Assembly (NCBI GenBank): GCA_025146925.1
Contig: CP102260.1
Location: 1,783,389-1,847,388, forward strand
Origin: [Bacteroides] pectinophilus
GTDB taxonomy: Bacteria; Bacillota; Clostridia; Lachnospirales; Lachnospiraceae
Length of the DNA stretch: 64,000 nucleotides
Direction: 5' to 3'
A program made the translations under genes and the position numbers. The notes below the pieces were generated by a model. It ran no database searches. It worked only from the letters and a program-made list of their open reading frames with translations, and was not told the origin of the DNA. Positions 1 to 8,909 of the stretch are shown one piece after another. Position 1 is the stretch's first letter; the number at the start of each line of letters is the position of its first letter.

Positions 1-193
1 GAATCATTGTCGGGAACGCCGACATATCCAGAACTTCCTTTGCAAAAAGTGCGTTAAAAAGAATAATCATCGCTACTGATATATTAAGCGCAACCAGAAT
101 ATCCAATAACCAGCTCGGAATCGAGACAATCATGAATATAACTGCTGCAAGTATATATATGCCGATAAATAAATCTGTCTTCCTGATATTCAC
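1..193 (-). CDS. flhA: Flagellar export apparatus protein FlhA (N-terminal fragment)
   Basis: Only the first 64 or so codons are inside the window; the gene runs off the left edge. The translated start is hydrophobic and ends in a stretch like the FlhA family N-terminus (LLDILVALNIS, then AFPTMI), which begins the export-gate membrane domain. The start is a GTG three bases after the flhB stop, with an AAGGGAG ribosome site about 10 bases upstream inside the flhB end, so translation is probably coupled to flhB. FlhA forms the nonameric export gate of the flagellar type III secretion system. Confidence 0.9.
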   Translation of the reverse strand, partial: MNIRKTDLFIGIYILAAVIFMIVSIPSWLLDILVALNISVAMIILFNALFAKEVLDMSAFPTMI

Positions 194-196
194 CGT

Positions 197-1357
197 TTAT
201 CTTCTCCCTTCGTCCATATTATAATTATTCTTAAGCGAATATACGAATGCCAGCACTTCTGCTACCGCCTGATAAAGCTCAGGAGGAATCTGTGCTCCAA
301 TCTCAACATTATTGTACAATATTCTGGCCAGAGGCTTATTCTCAACTATCTCTATGCCATATTCTTTGGCTTTGGCCTTTATGTCAAAAGCAAGGTAGTC
401 AGCACCTTTGGCTATTACTACGGGAGCCTGCCCCTTATTAGCCTCATACTTCAATGCGACCGCAAAATGTGTAGGGTTCGTAATAACAACATCAGCCTGC
501 GGCAGAGCTTCCATCATCCTTCGTCTTGAAACCTGCTGCATTCTGCGCCGTATCTGCCCTTTGACCTGCGGATCACCTTCAGTGTTCTTAAATTCGTCTT
601 TTACCTCCTGCTTTGTCATCTTCATATCTTCCTTAAACTTATGTCTCTGATATATAAGATCAACAAAGCCAATCACAAGGAACACCGCGCTTATCTTAAT
701 TCCAAGGTCAACAATTATGTCCCCGACAATCTCAAGTGCCTCATACAGAGATATATTATAAAATGTATACAAAACTCCAAGCTTATCTTTAACTGTTGTA
801 TATATCACATAGCTCATGACCGCAATCATCGCAACAGACTTGCCAACCTCAAAAAGCTGCTTCACATTAAACATTCTCTTAAGACCTGATATAGGACTTA
901 TCTTGCTGAGCTTCGGCTGAAGCGGTTTGGTGGTTACCATCCACTTCTGCTGCAAGGCATTACCAAGAATCGCTATAACTACTGCCAACGCAATAAACGG
1001 CACAATCATGTTAAGAACCGTTGTAAGTCCAAGACTTACGACACCGGTAGCATCAACCATTCTCATTCCATATTCGCTGTTACTGATTATCTTTCCAAAC
1101 AGATCATAGAACTCACTAAAACATTCTATCATCTGCTGACCCAAATTGCCAATATAAAATTTAATAACCACAAAAAGGGCCAGCAGCATAAGAGCAGTTA
1201 TAATCTCCTTACTCTTCGCAACCTGTCCTTCCTTACGTGCGTCATTTAATTTTTTAGCTGTAGGTACCTCCGTCTTTTCTCCGCCAGGACCATCCTTTGC
1301 AAAGAACTGGAGGTCATATTCAAGCCGCAGCCTTACTTCCCCATCCAAATCATTCAA
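197..1357 (-). CDS. flhB: Flagellar export switch protein FlhB
   Basis: 386 residues. FlhB is the membrane export protein that switches substrate specificity from hook to filament by self-cleavage. The N-terminus has the usual LQFF and basic EKTE...KKLNDARKEGQV stretch, followed by four hydrophobic segments. The cytoplasmic domain carries the autocleavage NPTH motif at residues 294-297. The start codon is TTG, chosen because AGAGGT lies 7 bases upstream and no better start exists near the conserved N-terminus. It sits 11 bases after fliR and 3 bases before flhA, so the three export genes are probably co-translated. Confidence 0.97.
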   Translation of the reverse strand: MNDLDGEVRLRLEYDLQFFAKDGPGGEKTEVPTAKKLNDARKEGQVAKSKEIITALMLLALFVVIKFYIGNLGQQMIECFSEFYDLFGKIISNSEYGMRMVDATGVVSLGLTTVLNMIVPFIALAVVIAILGNALQQKWMVTTKPLQPKLSKISPISGLKRMFNVKQLFEVGKSVAMIAVMSYVIYTTVKDKLGVLYTFYNISLYEALEIVGDIIVDLGIKISAVFLVIGFVDLIYQRHKFKEDMKMTKQEVKDEFKNTEGDPQVKGQIRRRMQQVSRRRMMEALPQADVVITNPTHFAVALKYEANKGQAPVVIAKGADYLAFDIKAKAKEYGIEIVENKPLARILYNNVEIGAQIPPELYQAVAEVLAFVYSLKNNYNMDEGRR

Positions 1358-1368
1358 CTTAATTACCT

Positions 1369-2151
1369 CTATACCGGCGTCATGGAATTAACAATCTGCA
1401 CCATAATAGTCCGTATCTCCTGAAAAATATAATTAGATACCGACGGCAGCATAACTAAAGTAAATGTAACAACAATGATACCAACAAAAATCTTAAGCTG
1501 CATACCCATTACAAACATGTTCATCTGAGGTGCTATACGTGCAAGCACACCAAGAATGCAGTTAAGAAGCATCATACATGCAAACATCGGAAGAGCTATC
1601 CTGAATCCTATGACAAAGTAGTCTCCGATAAAATCAACAATAGTTGTATACAGCGATGGTCTAAATGCTGCCTGGCCAATCGGAATAACCTTATATGTAT
1701 CAACAATTGCAGATACAAGATATCTGTAAAGACCCGATACAATAAGAAGAAGAGACAGCAGATAATAATAAAGATTACTCATTATACCTACCTGTGTTTT
1801 CGTTGTCGGGTCAAATATAGTTGCCATCGAGATACCCATGTCAACATCAATAATATGTCCTGAAAACATAATAATCTGAACACTCGCATTAGCCGCATAT
1901 CCAAGCAGAAGCCCAACAGCAGCCTCACTAAGTACTATTGCAGCATAATCCAGCATTCCGCTATATGTATATGTAATACCCAGATCCAGAGTATATACCA
2001 ATATTGCCAGTGCAAATGAAAAACCGATTTTCACTCTGTTAGGTGTATTCGCCGTATTAAAAAATGGCGCTGCATAGACAAAGGTTGAAATACGCACCAA
2101 AATCAATATAAATAATTCAAACTCCTGTAATGCAACGCTATAATTAATCAT
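1369..2151 (-). CDS. fliR: Flagellar export protein FliR
   Basis: 260 residues, about six hydrophobic segments, the usual FliR length. FliR joins FliP and FliQ to make the helical export-gate channel inside the MS ring. Family landmarks include a GLLLGYAANASVQ stretch and the central DVDMGISMATIFDP region. The ATG is preceded by AGGGA at 7 bases. The gene follows fliQ by 10 bases in the order fliO-P-Q-R-flhB-flhA. Confidence 0.97.
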   Translation of the reverse strand: MINYSVALQEFELFILILVRISTFVYAAPFFNTANTPNRVKIGFSFALAILVYTLDLGITYTYSGMLDYAAIVLSEAAVGLLLGYAANASVQIIMFSGHIIDVDMGISMATIFDPTTKTQVGIMSNLYYYLLSLLLIVSGLYRYLVSAIVDTYKVIPIGQAAFRPSLYTTIVDFIGDYFVIGFRIALPMFACMMLLNCILGVLARIAPQMNMFVMGMQLKIFVGIIVVTFTLVMLPSVSNYIFQEIRTIMVQIVNSMTPV

Positions 2152-2161
2152 GTTTTATTCC

Positions 2162-2431
2162 CTAATGAATATACTGTCCAAAATTCCCCCACAACTGCGT
2201 TATGAATTCTACAATTCTGTTAATCATCCAAGAACCCAGTATCATGAGAGTTATAAATATAGAAAGCATTTTAGGAACAAATGTAAGTGTCTGTTCCTGA
2301 ATAGATGTAATTGTCTGTATAAGACTTATTACAAGGCCTACAATCATAGATATAACAAGTACGGGCATTGATGTCTGTACTATTATCCATATAGTCTGCC
2401 GGGCAATAGTTATAATATCCTGCTCAGTCAT
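2162..2431 (-). CDS. fliQ: Flagellar export protein FliQ
   Basis: 89 residues with two transmembrane helices, typical of FliQ, a four-copy subunit of the export gate. The start was placed at the second ATG (protein begins MTEQDIITIA). The AAAGG ribosome site directly abuts an earlier ATG at 2443 and is correctly spaced, 12 bases, only for this one. If the earlier ATG is used, four residues (MGLQ) are added. It sits between fliP and fliR. Confidence 0.93.
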   Translation of the reverse strand: MTEQDIITIARQTIWIIVQTSMPVLVISMIVGLVISLIQTITSIQEQTLTFVPKMLSIFITLMILGSWMINRIVEFITQLWGNFGQYIH

Positions 2432-2451
2432 CTGCAATCCCATCCTTTCAC

Positions 2452-3288
2452 TTATGAAAACGTCTGCATAAGGTTACCTATAACAAGATTCCATCCGTCA
2501 GCCATTACAAACAGCAGTATCTTGAACGGCATTGATATCGTCGTAGGCGGGAGCATCATCATACCCATCGACATAAGTACCGATGAAACCACCATATCTA
2601 TAACAATAAACGGAATATATATAAGGAAACCTATAATAAATGCTATTCTCAACTCGCTTATTATAAAAGCCGGAATCAGGACATTAAGCGGAATATCATC
2701 CTCATTCTCAATGCTTCCTGCCTCTGTGCCCGCAATATTAAGAAATGTATCCAGGTCCTTCGTTGAAACCTGCTTGAGCATAAATGCACGCATCGGTTTT
2801 ATTCCTGCATCAAATGCCTGCTCGGTTGTAATCTCATTGTTAGATAACGGCTTTATTGCACTGTCATACACCTGTGTAAATGTAGGCGACATGACAAAAA
2901 AGGTCAAAAATATAGACAAGCCAATCAGTACCTGATTAGGCGGAATCGTCTGCACACCTAACGCAGCTCTTGTAAAGTGAAGAACTATAACGATTCTCGT
3001 AAATGACGTAAGCAGCATCAATATTGATGGTGCCAGTGATATTATCGTAAGCACTAAAAGCATCTGTAATACACTTGCCATATCACTTCCATCACCGGCC
3101 GCAACACTAAAATTAATAAGATTATTATTATTATTGCTGCCTGCCGCTGTTGCCGTCTCCTGGGCGGCTGTCGTTGCCTGTGTTGCCGAAGCAGTACCTG
3201 CCGTACACAGACATACGACAATTACTACCGCAACCAGCATGGCTGCCTTACTTATGACTCTTCCATGCTTTTTAATAAATCGTAACAT
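2452..3288 (-). CDS. fliP: Flagellar export protein FliP
   Basis: 278 residues. An N-terminal signal sequence (about residues 15-36) is followed by an Ala/Thr/Asn-rich spacer to about residue 60. The conserved FliP core comes next (LTIISLAPSILMLLTSFTRI, then GVQTIPPNQVLIGLSIFLTFF), ending in helices containing MGMMMLPP. Five FliP copies form the core of the export channel. The spacer after the signal peptide contains a run of five Asn codons. It lies between fliO and fliQ. Confidence 0.97.
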   Translation of the reverse strand: MLRFIKKHGRVISKAAMLVAVVIVVCLCTAGTASATQATTAAQETATAAGSNNNNNLINFSVAAGDGSDMASVLQMLLVLTIISLAPSILMLLTSFTRIVIVLHFTRAALGVQTIPPNQVLIGLSIFLTFFVMSPTFTQVYDSAIKPLSNNEITTEQAFDAGIKPMRAFMLKQVSTKDLDTFLNIAGTEAGSIENEDDIPLNVLIPAFIISELRIAFIIGFLIYIPFIVIDMVVSSVLMSMGMMMLPPTTISMPFKILLFVMADGWNLVIGNLMQTFS

Positions 3289-3300
3289 AGTTCATCCCAC

Positions 3301-3672
3301 CTAATCTTCTGGCTTGTCCTTCTTTAACTTATCCAATATAGCTTTGAAGCTGTCGGAATGAGATTCAGTTGTTGTACTGTTATAAATCAAATCCTCTCCA
3401 TCCAGTTCACAAAGATACGTTATCGTATCCTTGCATACTGCAATGGCAAAATACTTCTTACCTATCTTAATTATCTGAATGTACTTATTATTAGAAATTC
3501 TGAATGTCTCCAATACATTGACATTACTGCCGGCCATCTTATTCTTCTGATAACTGCCAACGAATCTCGTTGTAAAATATGTAAGTGCAAGCACAAATAT
3601 AAATATCAGAATCATAGAAATCAACTGTGCAATTGAATCAATTGTACCGGACGAAATCTTCAAAAATGCCAT
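3301..3672 (-). CDS. fliO: FliO-like flagellar biosynthesis protein
   Basis: 123 residues from this ATG. One N-terminal membrane helix (about residues 11-32) is followed by a small basic cytoplasmic domain, matching FliO in size, topology and position directly before fliP. FliO helps assemble the FliP ring. The start is uncertain: a TTG at 3684 would add four residues and overlap cheY by 8 bases, and neither start has a strong ribosome site. Sequence conservation in this family is low, so the call rests partly on gene order. Confidence 0.8.
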   Translation of the reverse strand: MAFLKISSGTIDSIAQLISMILIFIFVLALTYFTTRFVGSYQKNKMAGSNVNVLETFRISNNKYIQIIKIGKKYFAIAVCKDTITYLCELDGEDLIYNSTTTESHSDSFKAILDKLKKDKPED

Positions 3673-3676
3673 CAGA

Positions 3677-4039
3677 CTAACCAATTACTTTCTTAACTGC
3701 CTCAATTACACGGTCTGCCTGGAAAGGCTTAACAATAAAATCCTTAGCTCCTGACTGGATAGACTCAATTACCATTGCCTGCTGACCCATTGCTGAACAC
3801 ATAATTACCATAGCATTAGGGTCTCCGGCCTTAATCTTCTTAAGAGCCTCTATACCATCCATCTCAGGCATTGTAATATCCATAAGTACCAAGTCCGGTT
3901 TAAGTTCATTATACTTCTCAACTGCCTTAGCACCATTCTCAGCTTCTCCTGCAATGTTGTAACCATTCTTTGTGAGAATGTCCTTTATCATCATTCTCAT
4001 AAATGCTGCATCATCACATATCAAAATATTCTTTGCCAT
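3677..4039 (-). CDS. cheY: Chemotaxis response regulator CheY
   Basis: 120 residues, a single receiver domain. The acidic pocket D9/D10, phosphoacceptor D54 (in VLMDITMP), S82 and K104 are all present. Phospho-CheY binds FliM and FliY to change the direction of flagellar rotation. The gene sits between the fliY/fliN-like frame and fliO, as in many Clostridia. It is preceded by a 134-base gap and AAGGAG at 8 bases. No other che gene is in the window. Confidence 0.96.
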   Translation of the reverse strand: MAKNILICDDAAFMRMMIKDILTKNGYNIAGEAENGAKAVEKYNELKPDLVLMDITMPEMDGIEALKKIKAGDPNAMVIMCSAMGQQAMVIESIQSGAKDFIVKPFQADRVIEAVKKVIG

Positions 4040-4173
4040 ACCTGTTCTCCTTACTTCATATTATTCTAATGTGGCTGACAAGCCCAAATAATTCCAATGA
4101 TTTAAAATAACACATTGAACATTATACACTAAAACTTTGTAATTTCCTATTACTTTTTGTGTTTTTTGCAAAA
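4040..4173 (-). promoter_or_regulatory. Intergenic gap before cheY, possible weak internal promoter
   Basis: This is the longest gap inside the fliM-to-flhA half of the operon. On the minus strand it contains a perfect TATAAT (plus-strand 4121-4126) in an A+T-rich stretch, but no convincing -35 element 16-18 bases upstream. A small GGCT/AGCC hairpin lies closer to cheY. An internal promoter giving extra CheY is possible but unproven. Confidence 0.25.
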
Positions 4174-4767
4174 TTACTGCTCTTTGATAATCTCGGTAAT
4201 TCTTACGCCAAAATTCTCTTCGATAACAACAACCTCGCCCTTAGCTACGTTCTTACCATTAACAAGAACATCAACTGACTCACCTGCAATCTTATTAAGT
4301 TCGATAATCGTTCCCGGTGCAAACTCAAGTATATCCTTGATTGTCTTGGATGTTCTTCCCAGTTCTACTGTAACTTCAAGCGGAACGTCCATAATAAGGT
4401 CAATGTTCTCTTTCTGTGACAATGCTGACAGATCTCCGGCAAACGGCTGGAAAGCTGCAGGCTGGACATTAACATCCGGCTGTGGTGCATAATTGTTATA
4501 CATTGGCTGCTGCATCATCGGCTGTTGCATCATCGGCTGTTGCATCATTGGCTGCTGCATCATTGGCTGCTGCATCATTGGCTGCTGAACCGGCTGAGGC
4601 TGCGGTGCCGGCTGTGGCTGTGGTACAGGCTGTGGCTGTGGTGCCTGTGCCGGCTGCGGTGCTGGCTGTGAAGCTGCAGCAGGTACGCCATTTGATACAC
4701 TGTTGTCTGTATCAACACTGAACATATTAACAAGTTCATGAGCAAAATCAATAGGATACAGCTGCAT
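4174..4767 (-). CDS. FliN-like C-terminal part of split FliY
   Basis: 197 residues. The first 13 residues (MQLYPIDFAHELV) read as the direct continuation of the preceding frame in other FliY proteins. A Pro/Gln-rich linker with repeated QQPMM follows (about 28-105). The C-terminal SpoA/FliN C-ring domain is at about 115-197. The start ATG overlaps the upstream stop as TAATG and has no ribosome site at usable distance. The frame therefore depends on translational coupling, or the two frames were one gene broken by a single-base deletion. The domain should sit in the C-ring as FliN does. Confidence 0.88.
   Translation of the reverse strand: MQLYPIDFAHELVNMFSVDTDNSVSNGVPAAASQPAPQPAQAPQPQPVPQPQPAPQPQPVQQPMMQQPMMQQPMMQQPMMQQPMMQQPMYNNYAPQPDVNVQPAAFQPFAGDLSALSQKENIDLIMDVPLEVTVELGRTSKTIKDILEFAPGTIIELNKIAGESVDVLVNGKNVAKGEVVVIEENFGVRITEIIKEQ
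4501..4586 (-). repeat. 15-bp tandem repeat in the FliN-like linker
   Basis: About six imperfect copies of a 15-base unit (sense strand ATGATGCAGCAGCCA) encode repeated QQPMM. The copies differ at wobble positions (CAG/CAA, CCA/CCG), so they are not all recent duplications. The array is in frame and probably varies in length between strains, changing the flexible linker without breaking the gene. Confidence 0.9.
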
Positions 4768-5429
4768 TATGCTGTGTCAATAAGCGTTCCGATTGTAAGC
4801 TTGAACATAACCTCAACAAACTTACCCTTAAGGAAATCCGGCAGATCTTCTGTATCATTATTATATACTTCTACAAGATTTGATACCGGTGGGCTGATAT
4901 CTATCTTACGGTTGAACATTGATGACATTGATGTCGCAGCTGAACCCATCATCTGGTTCATCGCCTCACCAATAGCGCTCAGGTGAAGATCCGTAAGCTC
5001 TTCATTAGGATCCGCATTCCCCGGTCCTCCCATCATAAGATCTGTTATAATCTTAACATCATTTTCTCTAAGTATGAGTACATTATTGCCGTCAATTCCC
5101 TCTTTGTAAGAAATCTGCATCATGACGCATGGTCTGTCATACTGCCTTGCAAGATCGTCCCATGTAGAGATAGATACATGTGGTGTAGTAATATCAACAC
5201 GCTGATTCAGCAATGAGCTGAGCGTTGTTGCTGCAGTTCCCATGCATATATTGGATATCTCACCAACTGCATCCTTTTCACTGTCAGTAAGTATTATATC
5301 CTGATCAGCTGCAGCAGGTGTGTCTGCAGCTGATGTATCTGCAGTCTGCGCGTCATCTTTTGAATCGGATGCTGCATCATTATTGCCAAACAGTGCGTTA
5401 ATTTCATCCTGTGATAGCATTCCGTCCAT
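4767..5429 (-). CDS. fliY: FliY N-terminal part: CheC-type CheY phosphatase domain
   Basis: 220 residues. It begins with a FliM/FliY-type CheY-binding peptide (MLSQDEINALFG). Two CheC-family phosphatase motifs follow, D-x3-E-x2-N-x22-P in the first half (DAVGEISN) and S-x3-E-x2-N-x22-P in the second (SAIGEAMN); both are intact. FliY dephosphorylates CheY-P at the switch. In most Firmicutes the protein continues into a FliN domain. Here the frame stops at LIDTA-TAA and the FliN part begins in another frame overlapping by one base. It starts 1 base after the fliM stop. Confidence 0.92.
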   Translation of the reverse strand: MDGMLSQDEINALFGNNDAASDSKDDAQTADTSAADTPAAADQDIILTDSEKDAVGEISNICMGTAATTLSSLLNQRVDITTPHVSISTWDDLARQYDRPCVMMQISYKEGIDGNNVLILRENDVKIITDLMMGGPGNADPNEELTDLHLSAIGEAMNQMMGSAATSMSSMFNRKIDISPPVSNLVEVYNNDTEDLPDFLKGKFVEVMFKLTIGTLIDTA

Positions 5430-5430
5430 C

Positions 5431-6414
5431 TTACTCGCTCTCCTCCTTTATCACTTCTGTTATTCTTATGGCATATTTATCCTCCGAATATCCCGGAAGT
5501 GCCGCAAATTTCTTAATATTGCCGACATATACCTCTAATTCATCATCGACTTTTCTATCAAGCCTGATAATGTCTCCAAGTTGAAGATTAACAAAATCTC
5601 CAACTGATATCCTGCTATGTCCGAGCACAGCCTTCATTGGAATCTGTGCCCTGTCAATCAGGCTCTCAATCGCATCCTGATATGACTGGTCATCTTTATC
5701 CTGTAATGTAGAGAACCAATACTTAGTATTAAGTTTGTCCATGACAGGTTCAAGTGTAACGAACGGAAGACATATATTCATAAGGCCTTCCACCTCTCCT
5801 ATCTTAATACTGAGCGTTACAATTGCAATTGTCTCGCTCGGAGATATAATCTGTGCAAACTGTGAATTGGTCTCTATTCTCTCAAGCCTTGGTGAAGTCT
5901 GTACAACATTCTGCCAAGGTTCCTGTAACAGATTAACACATATTGTAAATATTCTCTCAAGTATTGTAAGTTCAATCTCCGAGAAATCTCTAGCTTTGTC
6001 CATGGTATTACCTGAACCGCCAAGCAGTCGGTCTATAATTGCATATCCAAGATTAGATGCCATCTCCATGATAATATTGCCTTTAAGCGGCGGCATGGTT
6101 ACAACGCCGAGCAGCACCGGATTAGAAAGTGCATTGGAAAACTCTGAATAGATAACAACTTCAGAATTGACTACATCTACACTTACTGTCTTCCTCAGAT
6201 ATCCCGGAAGGTTTGTTGCAAGTAATCTTCCAAAATGTTCAAAGATGATCTCGAGTGTTCTTAAATGCTCCTTAGAAAACTTGGATGGTCTTGCAAAGTC
6301 ATATACTTTAACCTGACGCTCATCGCTATTTTTTATCTCTTCGGCATCTAACTCGCCGCTGTTCAACGCACTTAAGAGTTTGTCTATCTCATCCTGGGAT
6401 AAAACCTCGCTCAT
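5431..6414 (-). CDS. fliM: Flagellar motor switch protein FliM
   Basis: 327 residues, the normal length. The N-terminal CheY-P-binding peptide (LSQDEIDKLLSAL) is followed by the CheC-like middle domain and a C-terminal SpoA domain, which binds FliN/FliY. FliM forms the wall of the C-ring beneath FliG. The start is well supported by AGGAGGTG about 6 bases upstream. It is followed by fliY with a 1-base gap. Confidence 0.97.
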   Translation of the reverse strand: MSEVLSQDEIDKLLSALNSGELDAEEIKNSDERQVKVYDFARPSKFSKEHLRTLEIIFEHFGRLLATNLPGYLRKTVSVDVVNSEVVIYSEFSNALSNPVLLGVVTMPPLKGNIIMEMASNLGYAIIDRLLGGSGNTMDKARDFSEIELTILERIFTICVNLLQEPWQNVVQTSPRLERIETNSQFAQIISPSETIAIVTLSIKIGEVEGLMNICLPFVTLEPVMDKLNTKYWFSTLQDKDDQSYQDAIESLIDRAQIPMKAVLGHSRISVGDFVNLQLGDIIRLDRKVDDELEVYVGNIKKFAALPGYSEDKYAIRITEVIKEESE

Positions 6415-6453
6415 CCTTCACACCTCCTGTTCCCAGTATCCTATTACTGATAT

Positions 6454-6981
6454 TTATGAAATCACCAGATTAATTGCAACACTGTGAATCATATCTGTCT
6501 GGAACAGGTTCTGTAATTTACTGAGGAGCTCTGCCTCCATGTTGCTTTTATTCTGAAGAGCTGTATCATATGTATATGATGACACAACTGTATTTACATT
6601 GTTAACAATCAACTGCATTCCGCTGTCGATGCTTGAACGCTTCTCTGAATAATCTCTTGACTTCTTATTAAGCGTAAGCACTACACTTACCTGAGCATAA
6701 TGAATCTTATTATTGGAATCAAGAAGTGAAAGTGTTATCTTTGTAGAATCATCTGAATTCTTAACATCAACAGTCTCCATGTCACTCACGGCAAGTGATG
6801 AACCACTGTTGTTAGATGAGATTCCTCCTCCAACGTCCAGATCAATTATCTCAGCCACTTTAGTGATAAGATTATCCGTCTTCTTAGTTGTTGACACGAT
6901 TGAAAATGTAAGAATCACCGTAAGTACAAGATTGATAAGTACTAATGCAAGTGTAATTACATTCAGCATGCTTTTTTTCAT
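6454..6981 (-). CDS. fliL: FliL-like basal body protein
   Basis: 175 residues. A short basic N-terminus and one membrane helix (about residues 6-30) lead to an extracytoplasmic domain, as in FliL, which surrounds the stator. The start at this ATG (MKKSML) was chosen because the AAAGG site is spaced correctly for it and sits only 2 bases from the ATG at 6993. The earlier ATG would add four residues. The gene lies between motB and fliM, the usual place for fliL. Confidence 0.85.
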   Translation of the reverse strand: MKKSMLNVITLALVLINLVLTVILTFSIVSTTKKTDNLITKVAEIIDLDVGGGISSNNSGSSLAVSDMETVDVKNSDDSTKITLSLLDSNNKIHYAQVSVVLTLNKKSRDYSEKRSSIDSGMQLIVNNVNTVVSSYTYDTALQNKSNMEAELLSKLQNLFQTDMIHSVAINLVIS

Positions 6982-7008
6982 TTTTAACACCATTGCCTTT
7001 CTTTATGT

Positions 7009-7809
7009 CTATTCAAAGCTGTTGTATATCTTTATCTCAACTCTTCTGTTCTGTGCACGTCCCTCTGCTGTTGCATTGGAAGCTATAGGAACTGATTCTC
7101 CTCTTCCGGTTGCAAGCATCGTTGATGCATCAAATCCCTTCTGATCCGTAAGATATGTGAATACAGAATAAGCTCTGTAAAGTGAAAGCATCGTATTGTC
7201 AGGATATTTTGAATTATGAATAGGATTGTTATCCGTATGGCCTTCAATTGCTATCATGTTATCATTATATTCCCAAAGTATGCTCGATACCTTATCAAGG
7301 AGTGTGACTGCCTCAGTCTTAAGTTCAGACTTTCCGGAATCAAACAGGATACCGCTGTTAAGGTTCAGCATTACATACTTTGATGTAGCCTTTACTTCAA
7401 CATCATCAGATAGCATATTCTGTTCAAGCTGCTTCTCTATATTCTCAGCCATATGCTCTGATTCCTGAAGTCCGGCTTCCTGAATCTGCTGTGCCGCATC
7501 CTTTATCTCTTCCTGCGTAATCTCTCCCTCGCTGTTCATACCCATATTATTGTAATATATCGCAAGTTCATTAAGCTGGCTTGCGCCGCTTCCTATAAGA
7601 ACGCCGTCTCCCATTGATATGCTTCCTGCATTAAATATGCTGAATGTAGATGCAAGTGATGCTGAAAGCTGCTGGAACTTCTCCTGATTAGGATCACTCA
7701 TTGCAAAAAGCATTACAAAGAAGCAAAGGAGCAGGTTCATAAGGTCGCTGAATGTATTCATCCAGGCAGCACCGCCGCCCTTTTCCTCTCTCTTCTTAAT
7801 CTTAGCCAT
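7009..7809 (-). CDS. motB: Flagellar stator protein MotB
   Basis: 266 residues. A basic N-terminal tail is followed by a single membrane helix with the proton-path Asp at D22 (NTFSDLMNLLL). A periplasmic-side plug/linker comes next, then an OmpA-like peptidoglycan-binding domain (GHTDNNP at 190-196, then RAQNRRVEI). MotB anchors the MotA5B2 stator to the wall. The ATG overlaps the motA stop as TGATG, so the two are translationally coupled. Confidence 0.97.
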   Translation of the reverse strand: MAKIKKREEKGGGAAWMNTFSDLMNLLLCFFVMLFAMSDPNQEKFQQLSASLASTFSIFNAGSISMGDGVLIGSGASQLNELAIYYNNMGMNSEGEITQEEIKDAAQQIQEAGLQESEHMAENIEKQLEQNMLSDDVEVKATSKYVMLNLNSGILFDSGKSELKTEAVTLLDKVSSILWEYNDNMIAIEGHTDNNPIHNSKYPDNTMLSLYRAYSVFTYLTDQKGFDASTMLATGRGESVPIASNATAEGRAQNRRVEIKIYNSFE

Positions 7810-8618
7810 CAGCCTTCACCTCCGGCATTGCCTCCCTCTTGAGGGTTAATTCCTTCTCTGTCTGCCGGTGAGAGGAATGACTTAAGTTTCTCTTCAATGA
7901 CACGTGGGTTCTCGCCTGCCTGTATAGACAGAAGTCCTTCAACAACAAGTGCTCTCGACTGGTATTCCTTAGCTGATATATCCTTGAGCTTATTAGATGT
8001 AGGTATGGCAATCCAGTTGGCAATTACTGAACCATACAATGTTGTAATAAGCGCTGTAGCCATATTTGGTCCGATAGCAGACATATCGTCTCCCATCGCC
8101 TTAAGCATATTGATAAGACCTATAAGAGTACCAATCATACCCCAGGCAGGACCCATGGAAGCTATCGTATCCCAGAAACCTGCAAGTCTGCTGTGACGTT
8201 CCTCCATAAAATCCATCTCTGTCTCCAAAATACCGCGGACAAGTTCCGGCTCAGTACCATCCACTATAAGAAGAATTCCTTTCTTCATGAACTCGTCTTC
8301 AAGTCCTGATGCAACTTCTTCAAGAGCAAGCAGACCTTCCTTACGGGCTACGTTAGAAAGTTCTATTATTCTGTTGATTACTGACACATTGTCAATCTCC
8401 GGTGATTTAAATATAATGGAAATACTTTTAAGTCCATTAAGGAAATCCTTAAGCTTGTACGATGTAAGCGTTGATGAGAATGTACCACCGACCGTAATAA
8501 ATAATGATGGTATATCAACGAAATTAAGAAGAACCGCTGCTGATGGCTGTCCCCATAATATACCAAATATAATCAGGCCTATACCGCCTATAATACCTAT
8601 TAATGTAGAAATATCCAA
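7809..8618 (-). CDS. motA: Flagellar stator protein MotA
   Basis: 269 residues, four membrane helices and a large cytoplasmic loop, as in MotA. The third helix region has the family stretch GPAWGMIGTLIGLI. MotA5MotB2 conducts ions and pushes against FliG. It lies 19 bases after flbD and overlaps motB by one base. Confidence 0.97.
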   Translation of the reverse strand: MDISTLIGIIGGIGLIIFGILWGQPSAAVLLNFVDIPSLFITVGGTFSSTLTSYKLKDFLNGLKSISIIFKSPEIDNVSVINRIIELSNVARKEGLLALEEVASGLEDEFMKKGILLIVDGTEPELVRGILETEMDFMEERHSRLAGFWDTIASMGPAWGMIGTLIGLINMLKAMGDDMSAIGPNMATALITTLYGSVIANWIAIPTSNKLKDISAKEYQSRALVVEGLLSIQAGENPRVIEEKLKSFLSPADREGINPQEGGNAGGEG

Positions 8619-8637
8619 TGTTATATACCTTCCCTGC

Positions 8638-8844
8638 TTAATTCTTGTCGACTGCTATTAAATCCTTATAAATCTCTCTTCGGAAGCTTACAATGCTTTC
8701 CTTTATCTGACTCGTCTTCTCACTGACTATATACTTGTGTCCGTTAGTAAGCGTGATAACAGTATCTGGAGTTTCTTCCATCATCTCGATAATATCCGAA
8801 TTAATCATTATCTTGGTTCCGTTAATTCTAGTTACCTCAATCAT
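8638..8844 (-). CDS. flbD: Flagellar protein FlbD (SwrD-like)
   Basis: 68 residues, the usual size. It starts MIEVTRINGTKIMIN, characteristic of Firmicutes FlbD/SwrD, a small protein that increases flagellar motor power in Bacillus. The start is fixed by a perfect AAAGGAGG 6 bases upstream; upstream in-frame codons to 8889 are non-coding. It follows flgE after a hairpin and begins the flbD-motA-motB-fliL block. Confidence 0.92.
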   Translation of the reverse strand: MIEVTRINGTKIMINSDIIEMMEETPDTVITLTNGHKYIVSEKTSQIKESIVSFRREIYKDLIAVDKN

Positions 8845-8909
8845 ACGCCCCTCCTTTGCTAAAAAGTATCGTGCGCAATTGATGCACAAAATTCCATAAA
8901 CTACTATAT

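Noticed and set aside
4501..4586. CRISPR or regulatory repeats
   Set aside because: The 15-bp units are in-frame coding repeats without spacers, encoding QQPMM.
4765..4790. Programmed frameshift joining the two fliY parts
   Set aside because: No slippery heptamer (X XXY YYZ) lies before the stop, so translational coupling or a base loss explains it better.
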